Source: Ketogulonicigenium robustum (lineage in GTDB: Bacteria > Pseudomonadota > Alphaproteobacteria > Rhodobacterales > Rhodobacteraceae). From it: a stretch of 64,000 nucleotides of DNA. Under the pieces are notes generated by a model. It was not told the origin of the DNA, did not search any database, and saw nothing but the letters and a program-made list of their open reading frames with translations. The stretch covers positions 1,427,501 through 1,491,500 of the forward strand of contig NZ_CP019937.1 of assembly GCF_002117445.1 (NCBI RefSeq), written 5' to 3'. The first letter of the stretch is position 1, and every line of letters begins with the position of its first letter. This document shows positions 56,865 through 64,000 of this stretch, in pieces. The position numbers and the translations under genes are program-made.

Positions 56865-58097
56865 ATGTCTTTCGCCCGTGAAGTCGAAGACCGCTTGGTA
56901 CGCTACGCCGCCATCGACAGCCAAAGTGATGCCGACAGCACCAGCCAGCCCAGCACGGCAATCCAGTTGGATATGATGACGCTGCTGCGCGATGAACTGC
57001 TGCAGATGGGGGCGCAAGACGTGCAGCTGACCGATTACGGCGTAGTTCTGGCAACGGTGCCCGCCACCGTCGACGGCCCCACCATCGGCCTGCTGGCCCA
57101 CGTAGATACCGCCCCGCAGTTCAACGCAACGGGTGTGAAGCCGCGCGTTGTGCGCGGCTATAACGGGGGCGACATCACCTACCCCGACAACCCCGACCTG
57201 ATCCTGTCTCCGGCCGAATACCCGTATCTGGCGCGAAAAGTGGGTGAGGACATCATCACCGCATCCGGCACGACCCTGCTCGGGGCCGACGACAAGGCCG
57301 GTGTCAGCATCATCATGACCGCCGCGCACCACCTGCTGACCACGCCCGGGCTGAAGCACGGCAAGATCCGCTTGGCATTCACCCCTGACGAGGAAATCGG
57401 CAAAGGCGTGGACGCGCGGCTGCCCGCAGATCTGGCGGCCGATTTCGCCTATACTTTCGACGGCGGCGCGGTGGGCGAAATTGAGTACGAGAGCTTCTCG
57501 GCCGACGGGGTGCAGATCGTGGTCAAGGGCGTCTCGATCCATCCGGGTCAGGCCAAGGACAAGATGGTTAACGCCGTGCATCTGGCCGCCAAAATTGTGC
57601 AAACCCTGCCCCAAGCAACAATGACCCCTGAAGTGACCGAAGACCGCGAGGGGTTCATCCACGTCACCGAGATGACCGGCGGCTCGTCCGAAATGCGCAT
57701 TACGCTGATCCTGCGCGACTTTGAACTGGACGGGTTAGAGGCCAAGGGCGCGCTGGTGCGCAAGATCTGTGATGCCGTCGCCGCAGGCGAGCCGCGCGCC
57801 AGCATCACCTGCACCATCCGCCCGCAGTACCGCAACATGCGCTACTGGCTGGAAAAGGACATGACGCCTGTCGAACTGGCGCGCACCGCAGCCCGCGCCG
57901 TCGGGATCGAGCCTGTATCAGTGCCGATCCGTGGCGGCACAGATGGCTCGCGCCTGACGGAGATGGGCGTGCCCACCCCCAACCTGTTCACCGGCATGCA
58001 GAACATCCACGGCCCGCTGGAATGGGTATCAGTGCAAGACATGGACCGCGCCACCCAATTCTGCCTGGCCTTGCTGGAAGGCGCGACCGCCCGCTAA
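56865..58097 (+). CDS. pepT: Tripeptide aminopeptidase PepT (peptidase T, M20 family)
   Basis: Zinc-dependent cytosolic peptidase of 410 residues that removes the N-terminal residue of tripeptides. Metal and catalytic motifs: LAHVDTAPQ (His79, Asp81), LLGADDKAGVS (Asp near 142) and TPDEEIGKGVD (catalytic Glu near 175). The dimerisation domain lies around 210-320. ATG 56865 has GAAAGGA upstream; an earlier ATG at 56799 has none. Its last four bases overlap the end of the convergent prpB. Confidence 0.95.
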   Translation: MSFAREVEDRLVRYAAIDSQSDADSTSQPSTAIQLDMMTLLRDELLQMGAQDVQLTDYGVVLATVPATVDGPTIGLLAHVDTAPQFNATGVKPRVVRGYNGGDITYPDNPDLILSPAEYPYLARKVGEDIITASGTTLLGADDKAGVSIIMTAAHHLLTTPGLKHGKIRLAFTPDEEIGKGVDARLPADLAADFAYTFDGGAVGEIEYESFSADGVQIVVKGVSIHPGQAKDKMVNAVHLAAKIVQTLPQATMTPEVTEDREGFIHVTEMTGGSSEMRITLILRDFELDGLEAKGALVRKICDAVAAGEPRASITCTIRPQYRNMRYWLEKDMTPVELARTAARAVGIEPVSVPIRGGTDGSRLTEMGVPTPNLFTGMQNIHGPLEWVSVQDMDRATQFCLALLEGATAR

Positions 58098-58996
58098 GGC
58101 GCAACGCTGAGCGCGATCGAGGTGTCGAGCGCCTCGAAAGCGTTCAGGCCGATCAGGTCGTAAAGCTCGGCGCGGGTCTGCATGTCGGGGATCATTGCGG
58201 CGGGCGTCCCATCGCGCGCGATGGTTTGGTACAGCCGCGCCTGCGCCTTGTTCGCAACGCGCAGGCTGGACACCGGCCAGATCACCATATCATAGCCCAG
58301 ATCCTGAAACTCCTGCGCGGTCAGCGCGGGGGTGCGGCCGAATTCGGTCATATTGGCTAGCAGCCTCACCCCCGGCAACGCCGCCCGTACCTGACGGAAC
58401 ATCTCGACCGAGGTCAGCGCCTCGGGGAAGATGGCATCGGCCCCCGCCGCAACATACAGCTTGGCGCGCGCGATCGTCCCCTCGATCCCCTCGCTGGCGG
58501 CGGCATCGGTGCGGGCGATAATAACCAGATCGCGGCGGGCCCGCGCGGCGGCGGCGACCTTGGCGGCCATATCATGCGCGCCGGCCAGCTTTTTATCATT
58601 CAAGTGGCCGCATTTCTTGGGCAAAAGCTGGTCTTCCAGATGCACAGCACCCGCGCCGGCTTCCTCGAATACGCGAACCATATGCATGACGTTCAGCGCC
58701 TCGCCATAGCCGGTGTCGCCGTCGACCAGCAGCGGCAAGCCGGTGGCGCGGGCGATCTGGCGGATGAAAAACGCCACCTCGTCCACCGTGATGATCCCAA
58801 GGTCGGGCAGCCCCATGCTGGCCGTCATGGCCGCACCCGACAGATAAAGCGCGTCAAAACCCGCCGCCTTGGCTTGCAGGGCGGCCTGCCCGTTATGTGC
58901 GCCCGGCAGGCGCAAGATTTCGGGACGATCCAGCAAGGCGCGAAAGCGCTGCCCTGCGGGTGTGTGTGGCAGATCCGTGGCAACCAGATAGGTCAT
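58094..58996 (-). CDS. prpB: Methylisocitrate lyase-type enzyme (PrpB, ICL/PEP mutase family)
   Basis: Lyase of 300 residues. PrpB cleaves 2-methylisocitrate to pyruvate and succinate. Mg ligands are in LLVDGDTGYGE (Asp92, Asp94) and HLEDQ (Glu121, Asp122). The catalytic loop is KKCGH, with Cys129; E. coli PrpB has KRCGH. Other signatures: LYLSGAAMTASMGLPDLG and NMTEFGRTPALT. Related 2,3-dimethylmalate or oxaloacetate-type lyases have similar motifs, so the exact substrate depends on the operon. Last gene of the tct-prpD-gntR-prpB unit, separated from gntR by 22 bases. Confidence 0.85.
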   Translation of the reverse strand: MTYLVATDLPHTPAGQRFRALLDRPEILRLPGAHNGQAALQAKAAGFDALYLSGAAMTASMGLPDLGIITVDEVAFFIRQIARATGLPLLVDGDTGYGEALNVMHMVRVFEEAGAGAVHLEDQLLPKKCGHLNDKKLAGAHDMAAKVAAAARARRDLVIIARTDAAASEGIEGTIARAKLYVAAGADAIFPEALTSVEMFRQVRAALPGVRLLANMTEFGRTPALTAQEFQDLGYDMVIWPVSSLRVANKAQARLYQTIARDGTPAAMIPDMQTRAELYDLIGLNAFEALDTSIALSVAP

Positions 58997-59018
58997 ATCC
59001 TCCCCCTCCCAAGGGATA

Positions 59019-59654
59019 TCAGGTGACGAAGGCCGCCTCGATATGGCGGCGCATCAGCAGTTCGGCCACATCGCCATCGCGTTCGATGATGGCATTCGCG
59101 ATGCGGCGGTGTTCGACATACGATCGCCGGATACGGCCAGCCTCGTCGCGGCGGGCGCGGCGGACCAACTGGAACAACGGCCAAAAGCGGTCGTTGATCA
59201 GGTCGATCAGATGGGTGTTGCGCGACATGGTGGCCACGCGGTGGTGAAAGTCGGTATTCGCGCGCGACTGCCAGTAATCCAGTGGCCCGTCGCGTTCCAA
59301 AACATCGCGGTGCGCGTCCAGCATAGTGGCGAGGGTTTTCAGCTCGTCCTCGGTTGCATTCTGGGCGGCTTGGCGGGCGGCCAACCCCTCTAGCGCGCCG
59401 CGCACGGCCATCAGGTTGGCGCGCATCGCCTCGTCCGGCACGATGACGCGCACCCCTTGCCGCAAACGGTGCGTGACAAGGCCCCGCTCCTCCAGCCGCC
59501 GGATCGCCTCGCGCACGGGCGCGCGGCTGATCTGGTCGGCAGCTGCGATCTTCGGCTCGGACAGCTTGGCGCCGGGGGCCAGATCACCTGAAAGGATTTG
59601 CCCCAGCAGGCGGTCGTACACGCGGTCAACAAGGCTGTCGTCTTGGTCTGTCAT
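59019..59654 (-). CDS. GntR family transcriptional regulator (FadR/FCD subgroup)
   Basis: Regulator of 211 residues. The N-terminal winged helix contains VYDRLLGQILSGDLAPGAKL and APVREAIRRLEERGLV. The C-terminal helical FCD effector domain carries HHRV (near 137), followed by helices with RRSYVEHRRIANAI. Such proteins bind carboxylic acids and usually repress the neighbouring catabolic operon. It lies between prpD and prpB, so it probably regulates this unit; no operator is recognised inside the window because the operon's promoter is beyond the right edge. Confidence 0.92.
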   Translation of the reverse strand: MTDQDDSLVDRVYDRLLGQILSGDLAPGAKLSEPKIAAADQISRAPVREAIRRLEERGLVTHRLRQGVRVIVPDEAMRANLMAVRGALEGLAARQAAQNATEDELKTLATMLDAHRDVLERDGPLDYWQSRANTDFHHRVATMSRNTHLIDLINDRFWPLFQLVRRARRDEAGRIRRSYVEHRRIANAIIERDGDVAELLMRRHIEAAFVT

Positions 59655-59695
59655 CAGGTCGGCCCCTATGGGCAGCCCCCTGGGGGGCCGCGGCA

Positions 59696-61216
59696 TCACA
59701 GCCCGTGGTCGAATATCCCTGCGCCAGTGACACTGGCAGGGGTGACGCGACCGGCGGGCAAGGCGGGAATTAGCAGGTCGATCTCGGGCGGGGCAAGCGT
59801 GGCAAGGGCATGGGCCGCAGCGGTGAAACGTTCCAGCGCCTCGCTGCCCAATTCCGCGCCAGCCAGCGTTTGCAGCTTGCCGACATAGGCGTCCCACCCC
59901 CAAGGGGCCTTGCCGTTGGGGTGCGCATCGGCCACGCCGCGCGCTCCTTCGATCACCGTGCCATCGCGTAGGGTTATGATGATCTTGCCGCCGAACTGGC
60001 GCTTGTCGGGGTCTTGTTCGTGGTAGCGGGCGGTCCAATCGGGGTGCTCGACCGTGGTGATCTTGTGCCACAGACCGCGCTTGTCCGCCGCGCGGGCGCG
60101 CTCGCGCGTGTAGCTGTCGACATGGTGCCACGCGCCATCTTCCAGTGCGACGGCAAGGATATACATGATCGAATGGTCCAGCGTCTCGCGGCTTGCCTCG
60201 GGATCGGACTTTTGCGGGTCTGCCGCGCCCGTGCCGATCACGTGATGCGTATGGTGCGAGGTTTCCAAGACGATGCTTTTCACCTGATCCCAATCGGGGA
60301 TCTGGTGGCCCATCTCGATCGCCAGATCGATCAGTGCCTGCGCCTGATATTCAGCCGAATGCGCCTTGGTATAGGTTTCCAAAATGGCGCGGGGGCTTTC
60401 GCCAGCTTCGGGCAAGGTAACGTGATAGACGTCGTCCTTGCCGCCCAGCATCCAGGCGATGACGGAATCCTCGCCCTCGTAGATAGGCGATGGCGACCCC
60501 TCGCCCCGCATGGCGCGGTCGATGCATTCAACTGCAAGCTTGCCGGTGAAGCCGGGAACATAGGCCTTCCAGCTGGAAATTTCGCCCTTGCGGCTTTGGC
60601 GGGTCGAAAACGACAGGTGCACCGCCTGCCCCACCGCTTGATAGATCACCTCGGGCGGCAGGCCCAGCATCGCGCCGATGCCGGCGGTCGTCGCGGGGGC
60701 CAGATGCCCCGCGTGGTCTTTCTTGTATTTATGCAGCGAGATCGCCTTCACCAGCGCGACGTGGACTTCGTAGTGCACCGCGATCCCACGGGCCAGATCG
60801 GCCCCCGACACGCCCATCTGCTGCGCCACCGCGATCAGGGGCGAGATTGCGTCGCCGGGGTGCGAGTATTCGGCGGCCAGAAAGGTATCGTGATAGTCCA
60901 ACTCGCGCACGGCAGTAGAATTCGCCCACGCGGCCCATTCCGCGTCGAACCGCTGGGTGGCAGGCAGGCCATACAGCGTCGCACCGCCCTTTCGTGGGTG
61001 CCCTAGCGCCATCGCGCGGGCCGATGCAACCGGCCCGCGATTGATCGCCGCCAAAGCCACCGCCGCATTGTCGACGATGCGGCACGCGATCATCTCTAGC
61101 ACGTCGGCATCCAACGGGCCGGGGTTCGCGGCGAAGCTGGCGATATGCCACGCCAACTGGTCTTCCCGCGGCAGACGGGCGCTGGAAGGGTGGACCCGCA
61201 CATCGTAAGTCTTCAT
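59696..61216 (-). CDS. prpD: MmgE/PrpD family protein (2-methylcitrate dehydratase-like)
   Basis: Dehydratase of 506 residues, the usual PrpD length, that would convert 2-methylcitrate to 2-methyl-cis-aconitate. Conserved stretches include NSTAVRELDYHDTF, EYSHPGDAISPLIAVAQQ, HLAPATTAGIGAML and TIGTGAADPQKSDPEA (read here as IGTGAADPQKSDPEA). The same family includes cis-aconitate decarboxylase, but the length and the prpB partner favour PrpD. Start ATG 61216 follows GAGAGAG; the frame is open to 61297 without support. It is 22 bases from tctA. Confidence 0.88.
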   Translation of the reverse strand: MKTYDVRVHPSSARLPREDQLAWHIASFAANPGPLDADVLEMIACRIVDNAAVALAAINRGPVASARAMALGHPRKGGATLYGLPATQRFDAEWAAWANSTAVRELDYHDTFLAAEYSHPGDAISPLIAVAQQMGVSGADLARGIAVHYEVHVALVKAISLHKYKKDHAGHLAPATTAGIGAMLGLPPEVIYQAVGQAVHLSFSTRQSRKGEISSWKAYVPGFTGKLAVECIDRAMRGEGSPSPIYEGEDSVIAWMLGGKDDVYHVTLPEAGESPRAILETYTKAHSAEYQAQALIDLAIEMGHQIPDWDQVKSIVLETSHHTHHVIGTGAADPQKSDPEASRETLDHSIMYILAVALEDGAWHHVDSYTRERARAADKRGLWHKITTVEHPDWTARYHEQDPDKRQFGGKIIITLRDGTVIEGARGVADAHPNGKAPWGWDAYVGKLQTLAGAELGSEALERFTAAAHALATLAPPEIDLLIPALPAGRVTPASVTGAGIFDHGL

Positions 61217-61238
61217 TTTCTCTCTCTTTTTCGGGTTA

Positions 61239-62723
61239 TCACGCGGCGGCGCGCAAGCGGCGCAGCAGCATCGGCACAAGGAACGTGCCCGCAGCAATCA
61301 ATAGCAAAACGACGGATGTCGGCGTTTCCAGCAGCACCCAAGGGCTGCCTTGGCGCGACGCAAGGGCGACCCGCAGCTGGTTTTCGGCCATCTGCCCCAA
61401 GATCAGCCCGATCAGCACAGGCGCGATGGGGAAATCGTATACCCGCATGACATAGCCCATCAGCCCGATGGCAACCATCAGCATCAGATCGACGACCGAG
61501 CCTGACACGCCCCAAATCCCGATTAGCGCAAAGATCAGGATGCCCGCGTAAAGCTGCGGTTTCGGGATGGACAGCAGCTTCACCCAGATGCCCACCAGCG
61601 GCAGGTTCAACACCAGCAACATGGCGTTGCCGATGTACAGCGACGCGATCAGCCCCCAGACCAGTTCGGGGTTGGAATTGAACAGGTTGGGGCCCGGTTG
61701 CAGGCCGTAGTTCTGGAACGCCGCCAGCAAGATGGCAGCGGTGGCCGATGTCGGCAGGCCCAGCGTCAGCAGCGGCACCAGAATGCCTGCGGCAGCGGCG
61801 TTGTTCGCAGCCTCGGGGCCGGCGACGCCCTCGATCGCGCCGTGGCCGAATTCTTCGGGCTTTTTGGCCAGCTTACGTTCCAACGTATAGCTCAGCATTG
61901 TGGGGATTTCCGACCCGCCCGCTGGCAATGTGCCAATAGGAAAGCCGATCACCGTGCCGCGCAACCAAGGCTTCCAGCTGCGGCAAAAATCCTCGCGCGT
62001 GAACCAGCGTCCGCCGACTTTCAGCGGCTTTTCCTGACTACGGTCATAGCGCGAGGCGACGAACAGAATCTCGCCCACCGCAAACAGGGCAACCAGAACG
62101 ACCGTCAGCTCCACGCCGTCCAGCAGATCGGCGACGCCGAACGTCAGGCGCGGCTGGCCGGTCATCTGGTCGATGCCGACGGTGCCCAGCGCCAGCCCGA
62201 TGAACAGCGATATGAACCCCCGCACCCGCGAGGCCCCCATCACCACCGCAACCGAACAAAACGACAGCACAGTCAGCGCGAAATAGTCGGCGGGGCGCAG
62301 AATAAAGGCCAGTTCGGCCACGCTGGGGGCAACAAAAGTCAGCGCGATGGTGGCAATCGTCCCCGCGACGAACGATCCGATGGCGGCTGTGGCCAGCGCC
62401 GGTGCGCCGCGCCCGTCGCGGGCCATCTTGTTCCCCTCCAGCGCGGTCATCATGGAACCGGCCTCGCCCGGGGTGTTGATCAAGATCGAGGTGGTCGAGC
62501 CGCCGTACATCGCCCCGTACAAAACGCCCGCAAACATGATGAACGCCGCTGTCGGCGCGATCGAGATGGTGACCGGCAGCAAAAGCGCGATCGTCAACGC
62601 AGGACCAATGCCTGGCAACACGCCAATCGCGGTGCCCAACACCGACCCGACCAGCGCCCAAAGTAGGTTCATCGGCTGCAACGCGACGCCAAACCCGTAA
62701 ATCAGCTGTTGAAAGCTATCCAT
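61239..62723 (-). CDS. tctA: Tripartite tricarboxylate transporter, large permease TctA
   Basis: Large membrane subunit (494 residues, about 12 transmembrane helices) of a TTT family solute transporter. The family signature [17 protein letters not shown] is near the N-terminus, followed by the [14 protein letters not shown] motif; the C-terminal half repeats the pattern ([24 protein letters not shown], quoted in part). It works with TctB and the periplasmic TctC, driven by ion gradients. Start ATG 62723 is one base after the tctB stop, confirming an operon. Confidence 0.95.
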   Translation of the reverse strand: MDSFQQLIYGFGVALQPMNLLWALVGSVLGTAIGVLPGIGPALTIALLLPVTISIAPTAAFIMFAGVLYGAMYGGSTTSILINTPGEAGSMMTALEGNKMARDGRGAPALATAAIGSFVAGTIATIALTFVAPSVAELAFILRPADYFALTVLSFCSVAVVMGASRVRGFISLFIGLALGTVGIDQMTGQPRLTFGVADLLDGVELTVVLVALFAVGEILFVASRYDRSQEKPLKVGGRWFTREDFCRSWKPWLRGTVIGFPIGTLPAGGSEIPTMLSYTLERKLAKKPEEFGHGAIEGVAGPEAANNAAAAGILVPLLTLGLPTSATAAILLAAFQNYGLQPGPNLFNSNPELVWGLIASLYIGNAMLLVLNLPLVGIWVKLLSIPKPQLYAGILIFALIGIWGVSGSVVDLMLMVAIGLMGYVMRVYDFPIAPVLIGLILGQMAENQLRVALASRQGSPWVLLETPTSVVLLLIAAGTFLVPMLLRRLRAAA

Positions 62724-62724
62724 G

Positions 62725-63210
62725 TCAGCCCCCAATGAAGGGCAGGAAGTCGCCCAGTTGCAGCCCCAAGGCGTTGAAAAGCAGCCATGATAAACTGCCC
62801 AGTACCAGCCCAACGCCCAGATCCAGCCACAGCGTCCGCGACCCGAACGCGCGCGCGACAAGCGTGAAGCTGATCATCGCCGTCAGCGGCAAACCCAGCG
62901 CCTGGATGGTCACAATGGGCACCGCCGCGGCGATCAGGGCGAGAGCAAGCGCCTTGTGGTTCACGGGTCGGTCGGTGTCGGCGCTCTCGGTCGCCTGCGC
63001 CTCAAACGTGGCACCGCGCAGGATCTGGATCGCCAAAATCCCGCCCAGCAGAACCAGCCCCACGCCCACGATCATGGCGAAGGCCCCCGGCCCTATGCCC
63101 GCGTATCGGCTAGCGCCCGGCAAGAAACTGGCGCCCCATATACAGACACCGCCCATGCCGATCACGATAGCCGCAAGCCAATACGGGCGTGCTGCGTGAA
63201 AAGAAGTCAT
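62725..63210 (-). CDS. tctB: Tripartite tricarboxylate transporter, small permease TctB
   Basis: Small membrane subunit of 161 residues with four predicted transmembrane helices. The opening helix, the [20 protein letters not shown] motif (about 40-58) and the paired C-terminal helices match the DUF1468/TctB family. It sits between tctC and tctA, the normal order. Sequence conservation in this family is low, so identification rests on topology and neighbours. Confidence 0.9.
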   Translation of the reverse strand: MTSFHAARPYWLAAIVIGMGGVCIWGASFLPGASRYAGIGPGAFAMIVGVGLVLLGGILAIQILRGATFEAQATESADTDRPVNHKALALALIAAAVPIVTIQALGLPLTAMISFTLVARAFGSRTLWLDLGVGLVLGSLSWLLFNALGLQLGDFLPFIGG

Positions 63211-63278
63211 CGGATTTCCCTTTCGGGTCTATCGGGTGAAAAGGTGGCAGGGGCACAGGCCCCTGTCTGTACGGCCTG

Positions 63279-64000
63279 CTATTCGATCAGACCTGCCCCT
63301 TTCAGGATGTCGCCGATGCGCTCGTTCTCGGCGGCGATGAAGTCGCCGAATGCGGGGCCGGACAGATAGAACCCGTCCCAGCCTTGCGTTTGCAGCACCT
63401 GCGCCCACGCGTCGCTGTCGTTCAGCGCATCAAAGCGCGCGACCCATTCGGCGGCGTTGTCGGCGGGCATGTCTGGCGCGCCCAAGATGCCGCGCCAGTT
63501 CGCGATTTCCACATCAAAGCCCGCTTCTTTGAAGGTCGCGACATCGGGCAGGCTGGCATGGCGTTCGGCCGATGTGATGCCAAGGATACGGATGCGGTCT
63601 TGTTCCTCGAACGGGACGAATTCCGAAATGCCCGAGATCCCGGCCACAAGCGTGCCGTTCACAATACCCGTCACGGTTTCGGCCCCCGATGTTTGGGGGA
63701 TGTAGTTCAGGTCGGCCACCGGAATATCGGCGGCTTGCGCCAACAATGCCAGCGCGATGTGGTCAACCCCGCCCGCCGAGCCGCCGCCTACCGGCACGGC
63801 ACCGGTGTTTTCCTTCAGCGCGGTGACCAGCTGCTCCAGTGTCTGGATCTCGGACCGCGAGTCGACGGCGATCACCAGATGTTCGGCCGTCAGCCGCGCG
63901 ATCGGCGTATATGTCGACAGATCAATGGGCGAGCTGTTCAGCATGATCGACCCTACCGTGATGGCGCCGAACACGGCCAAGGCATCAGCCTTGCCCTTTT
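63279..64000 (-). CDS. tctC: Tripartite tricarboxylate transporter solute-binding protein TctC (N-terminus cut off)
   Basis: The frame is open to the right edge of the window, so the signal peptide and first third are missing; about 240 residues are visible. It has the periplasmic binding protein (Bug family) pattern: the ILNSSP-like stretch, VGGGSAGGVDHIALALLAQAA, and GITSAERHASLPDVATFKEAGFDV, typical of TctC/BugT. The solute cannot be read from sequence. It should be the first gene of the transporter operon, and the promoter would be outside. Confidence 0.93.
   Translation of the reverse strand, partial: KGKADALAVFGAITVGSIMLNSSPIDLSTYTPIARLTAEHLVIAVDSRSEIQTLEQLVTALKENTGAVPVGGGSAGGVDHIALALLAQAADIPVADLNYIPQTSGAETVTGIVNGTLVAGISGISEFVPFEEQDRIRILGITSAERHASLPDVATFKEAGFDVEIANWRGILGAPDMPADNAAEWVARFDALNDSDAWAQVLQTQGWDGFYLSGPAFGDFIAAENERIGDILKGAGLIE

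Noticed and set aside
59696-61216. cis-Aconitate decarboxylase (itaconate synthesis) instead of PrpD
   Set aside because: It is in the same superfamily, but the prpB and tricarboxylate transporter neighbours fit a dehydratase better. This is not excluded.

Overview
The window is a gene-dense, GC-rich stretch of an alphaproteobacterial chromosome. Gene content and order point to Rhodobacterales (Rhodobacter/Roseobacter relatives): bolA-dnaJ-like-cobS/cobT, accB-accC-aat-DUF2155-NDUFA12, clpP/clpX, a DUF484-xerC pair, dnaG-rpoD, and a CtrA-type promoter motif. The genus cannot be settled from the sequence. I see no tRNA, rRNA, CRISPR array, insertion sequence or prophage, and no gap between genes longer than about 280 bases.

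Layout. 1-7.2 kb: the tail of an unidentified gene, a BolA protein, a J-domain protein, the cobaltochelatase subunits cobS and cobT (split by an FMN-reductase/HxlR regulator pair), and a large M24 aminopeptidase. 7.3-12.6 kb: accB-accC-aat, then DUF2155, NDUFA12, clpX and clpP on the minus strand. 12.8-20.3 kb: a DUF883 protein and a small membrane protein, YihY, phosphoglucomutase, an FAH-family hydrolase, and the kpsS-kpsC pair for the Kdo linker of capsule. 20.3-25.7 kb: nrdR, a DEDDh exonuclease, rpoD and dnaG. 25.8-36.7 kb: a CNNM/CBS membrane protein, a hydroxypyruvate isomerase-type enzyme, a transaldolase-like aldolase, DUF484-xerC, ileS, the ycjX-ycjF pair and truA. 36.8-46.6 kb: tamA-tamB, dprA and topA. 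46.7-54.9 kb: a complete chemotaxis locus. 54.9-58.1 kb: glmS and pepT. 58.1-64.0 kb: a minus-strand catabolic operon (tctC-tctB-tctA-prpD-gntR-prpB) that runs off the right edge.

How it works together. The most interesting part is the chemotaxis locus. Two divergent operons read cheB-cheD-mcp (minus) and STAS-cheY-cheA-cheW-cheR-cheY-small ORF (plus). The order resembles the rhizobial cheS-cheY1-cheA-cheW-cheR-...-cheY2-...-cheT operon. The last gene encodes an uncharacterised 119-residue protein with a CheZ/CheT-like DxxxQ motif, the CheB receiver domain looks degenerate, and the receptor ends in a possible CheR-tethering pentapeptide. No flagellar genes are in the window. Two regulatory signals stand out elsewhere: a perfect TTAA-N7-TTAAC CtrA site in front of dprA, and four GANTC methylation sites arranged as nested inverted repeats upstream of rpoD.

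Most of the window is housekeeping. Functions are assigned by recognising motifs in the translations; no database search was run.
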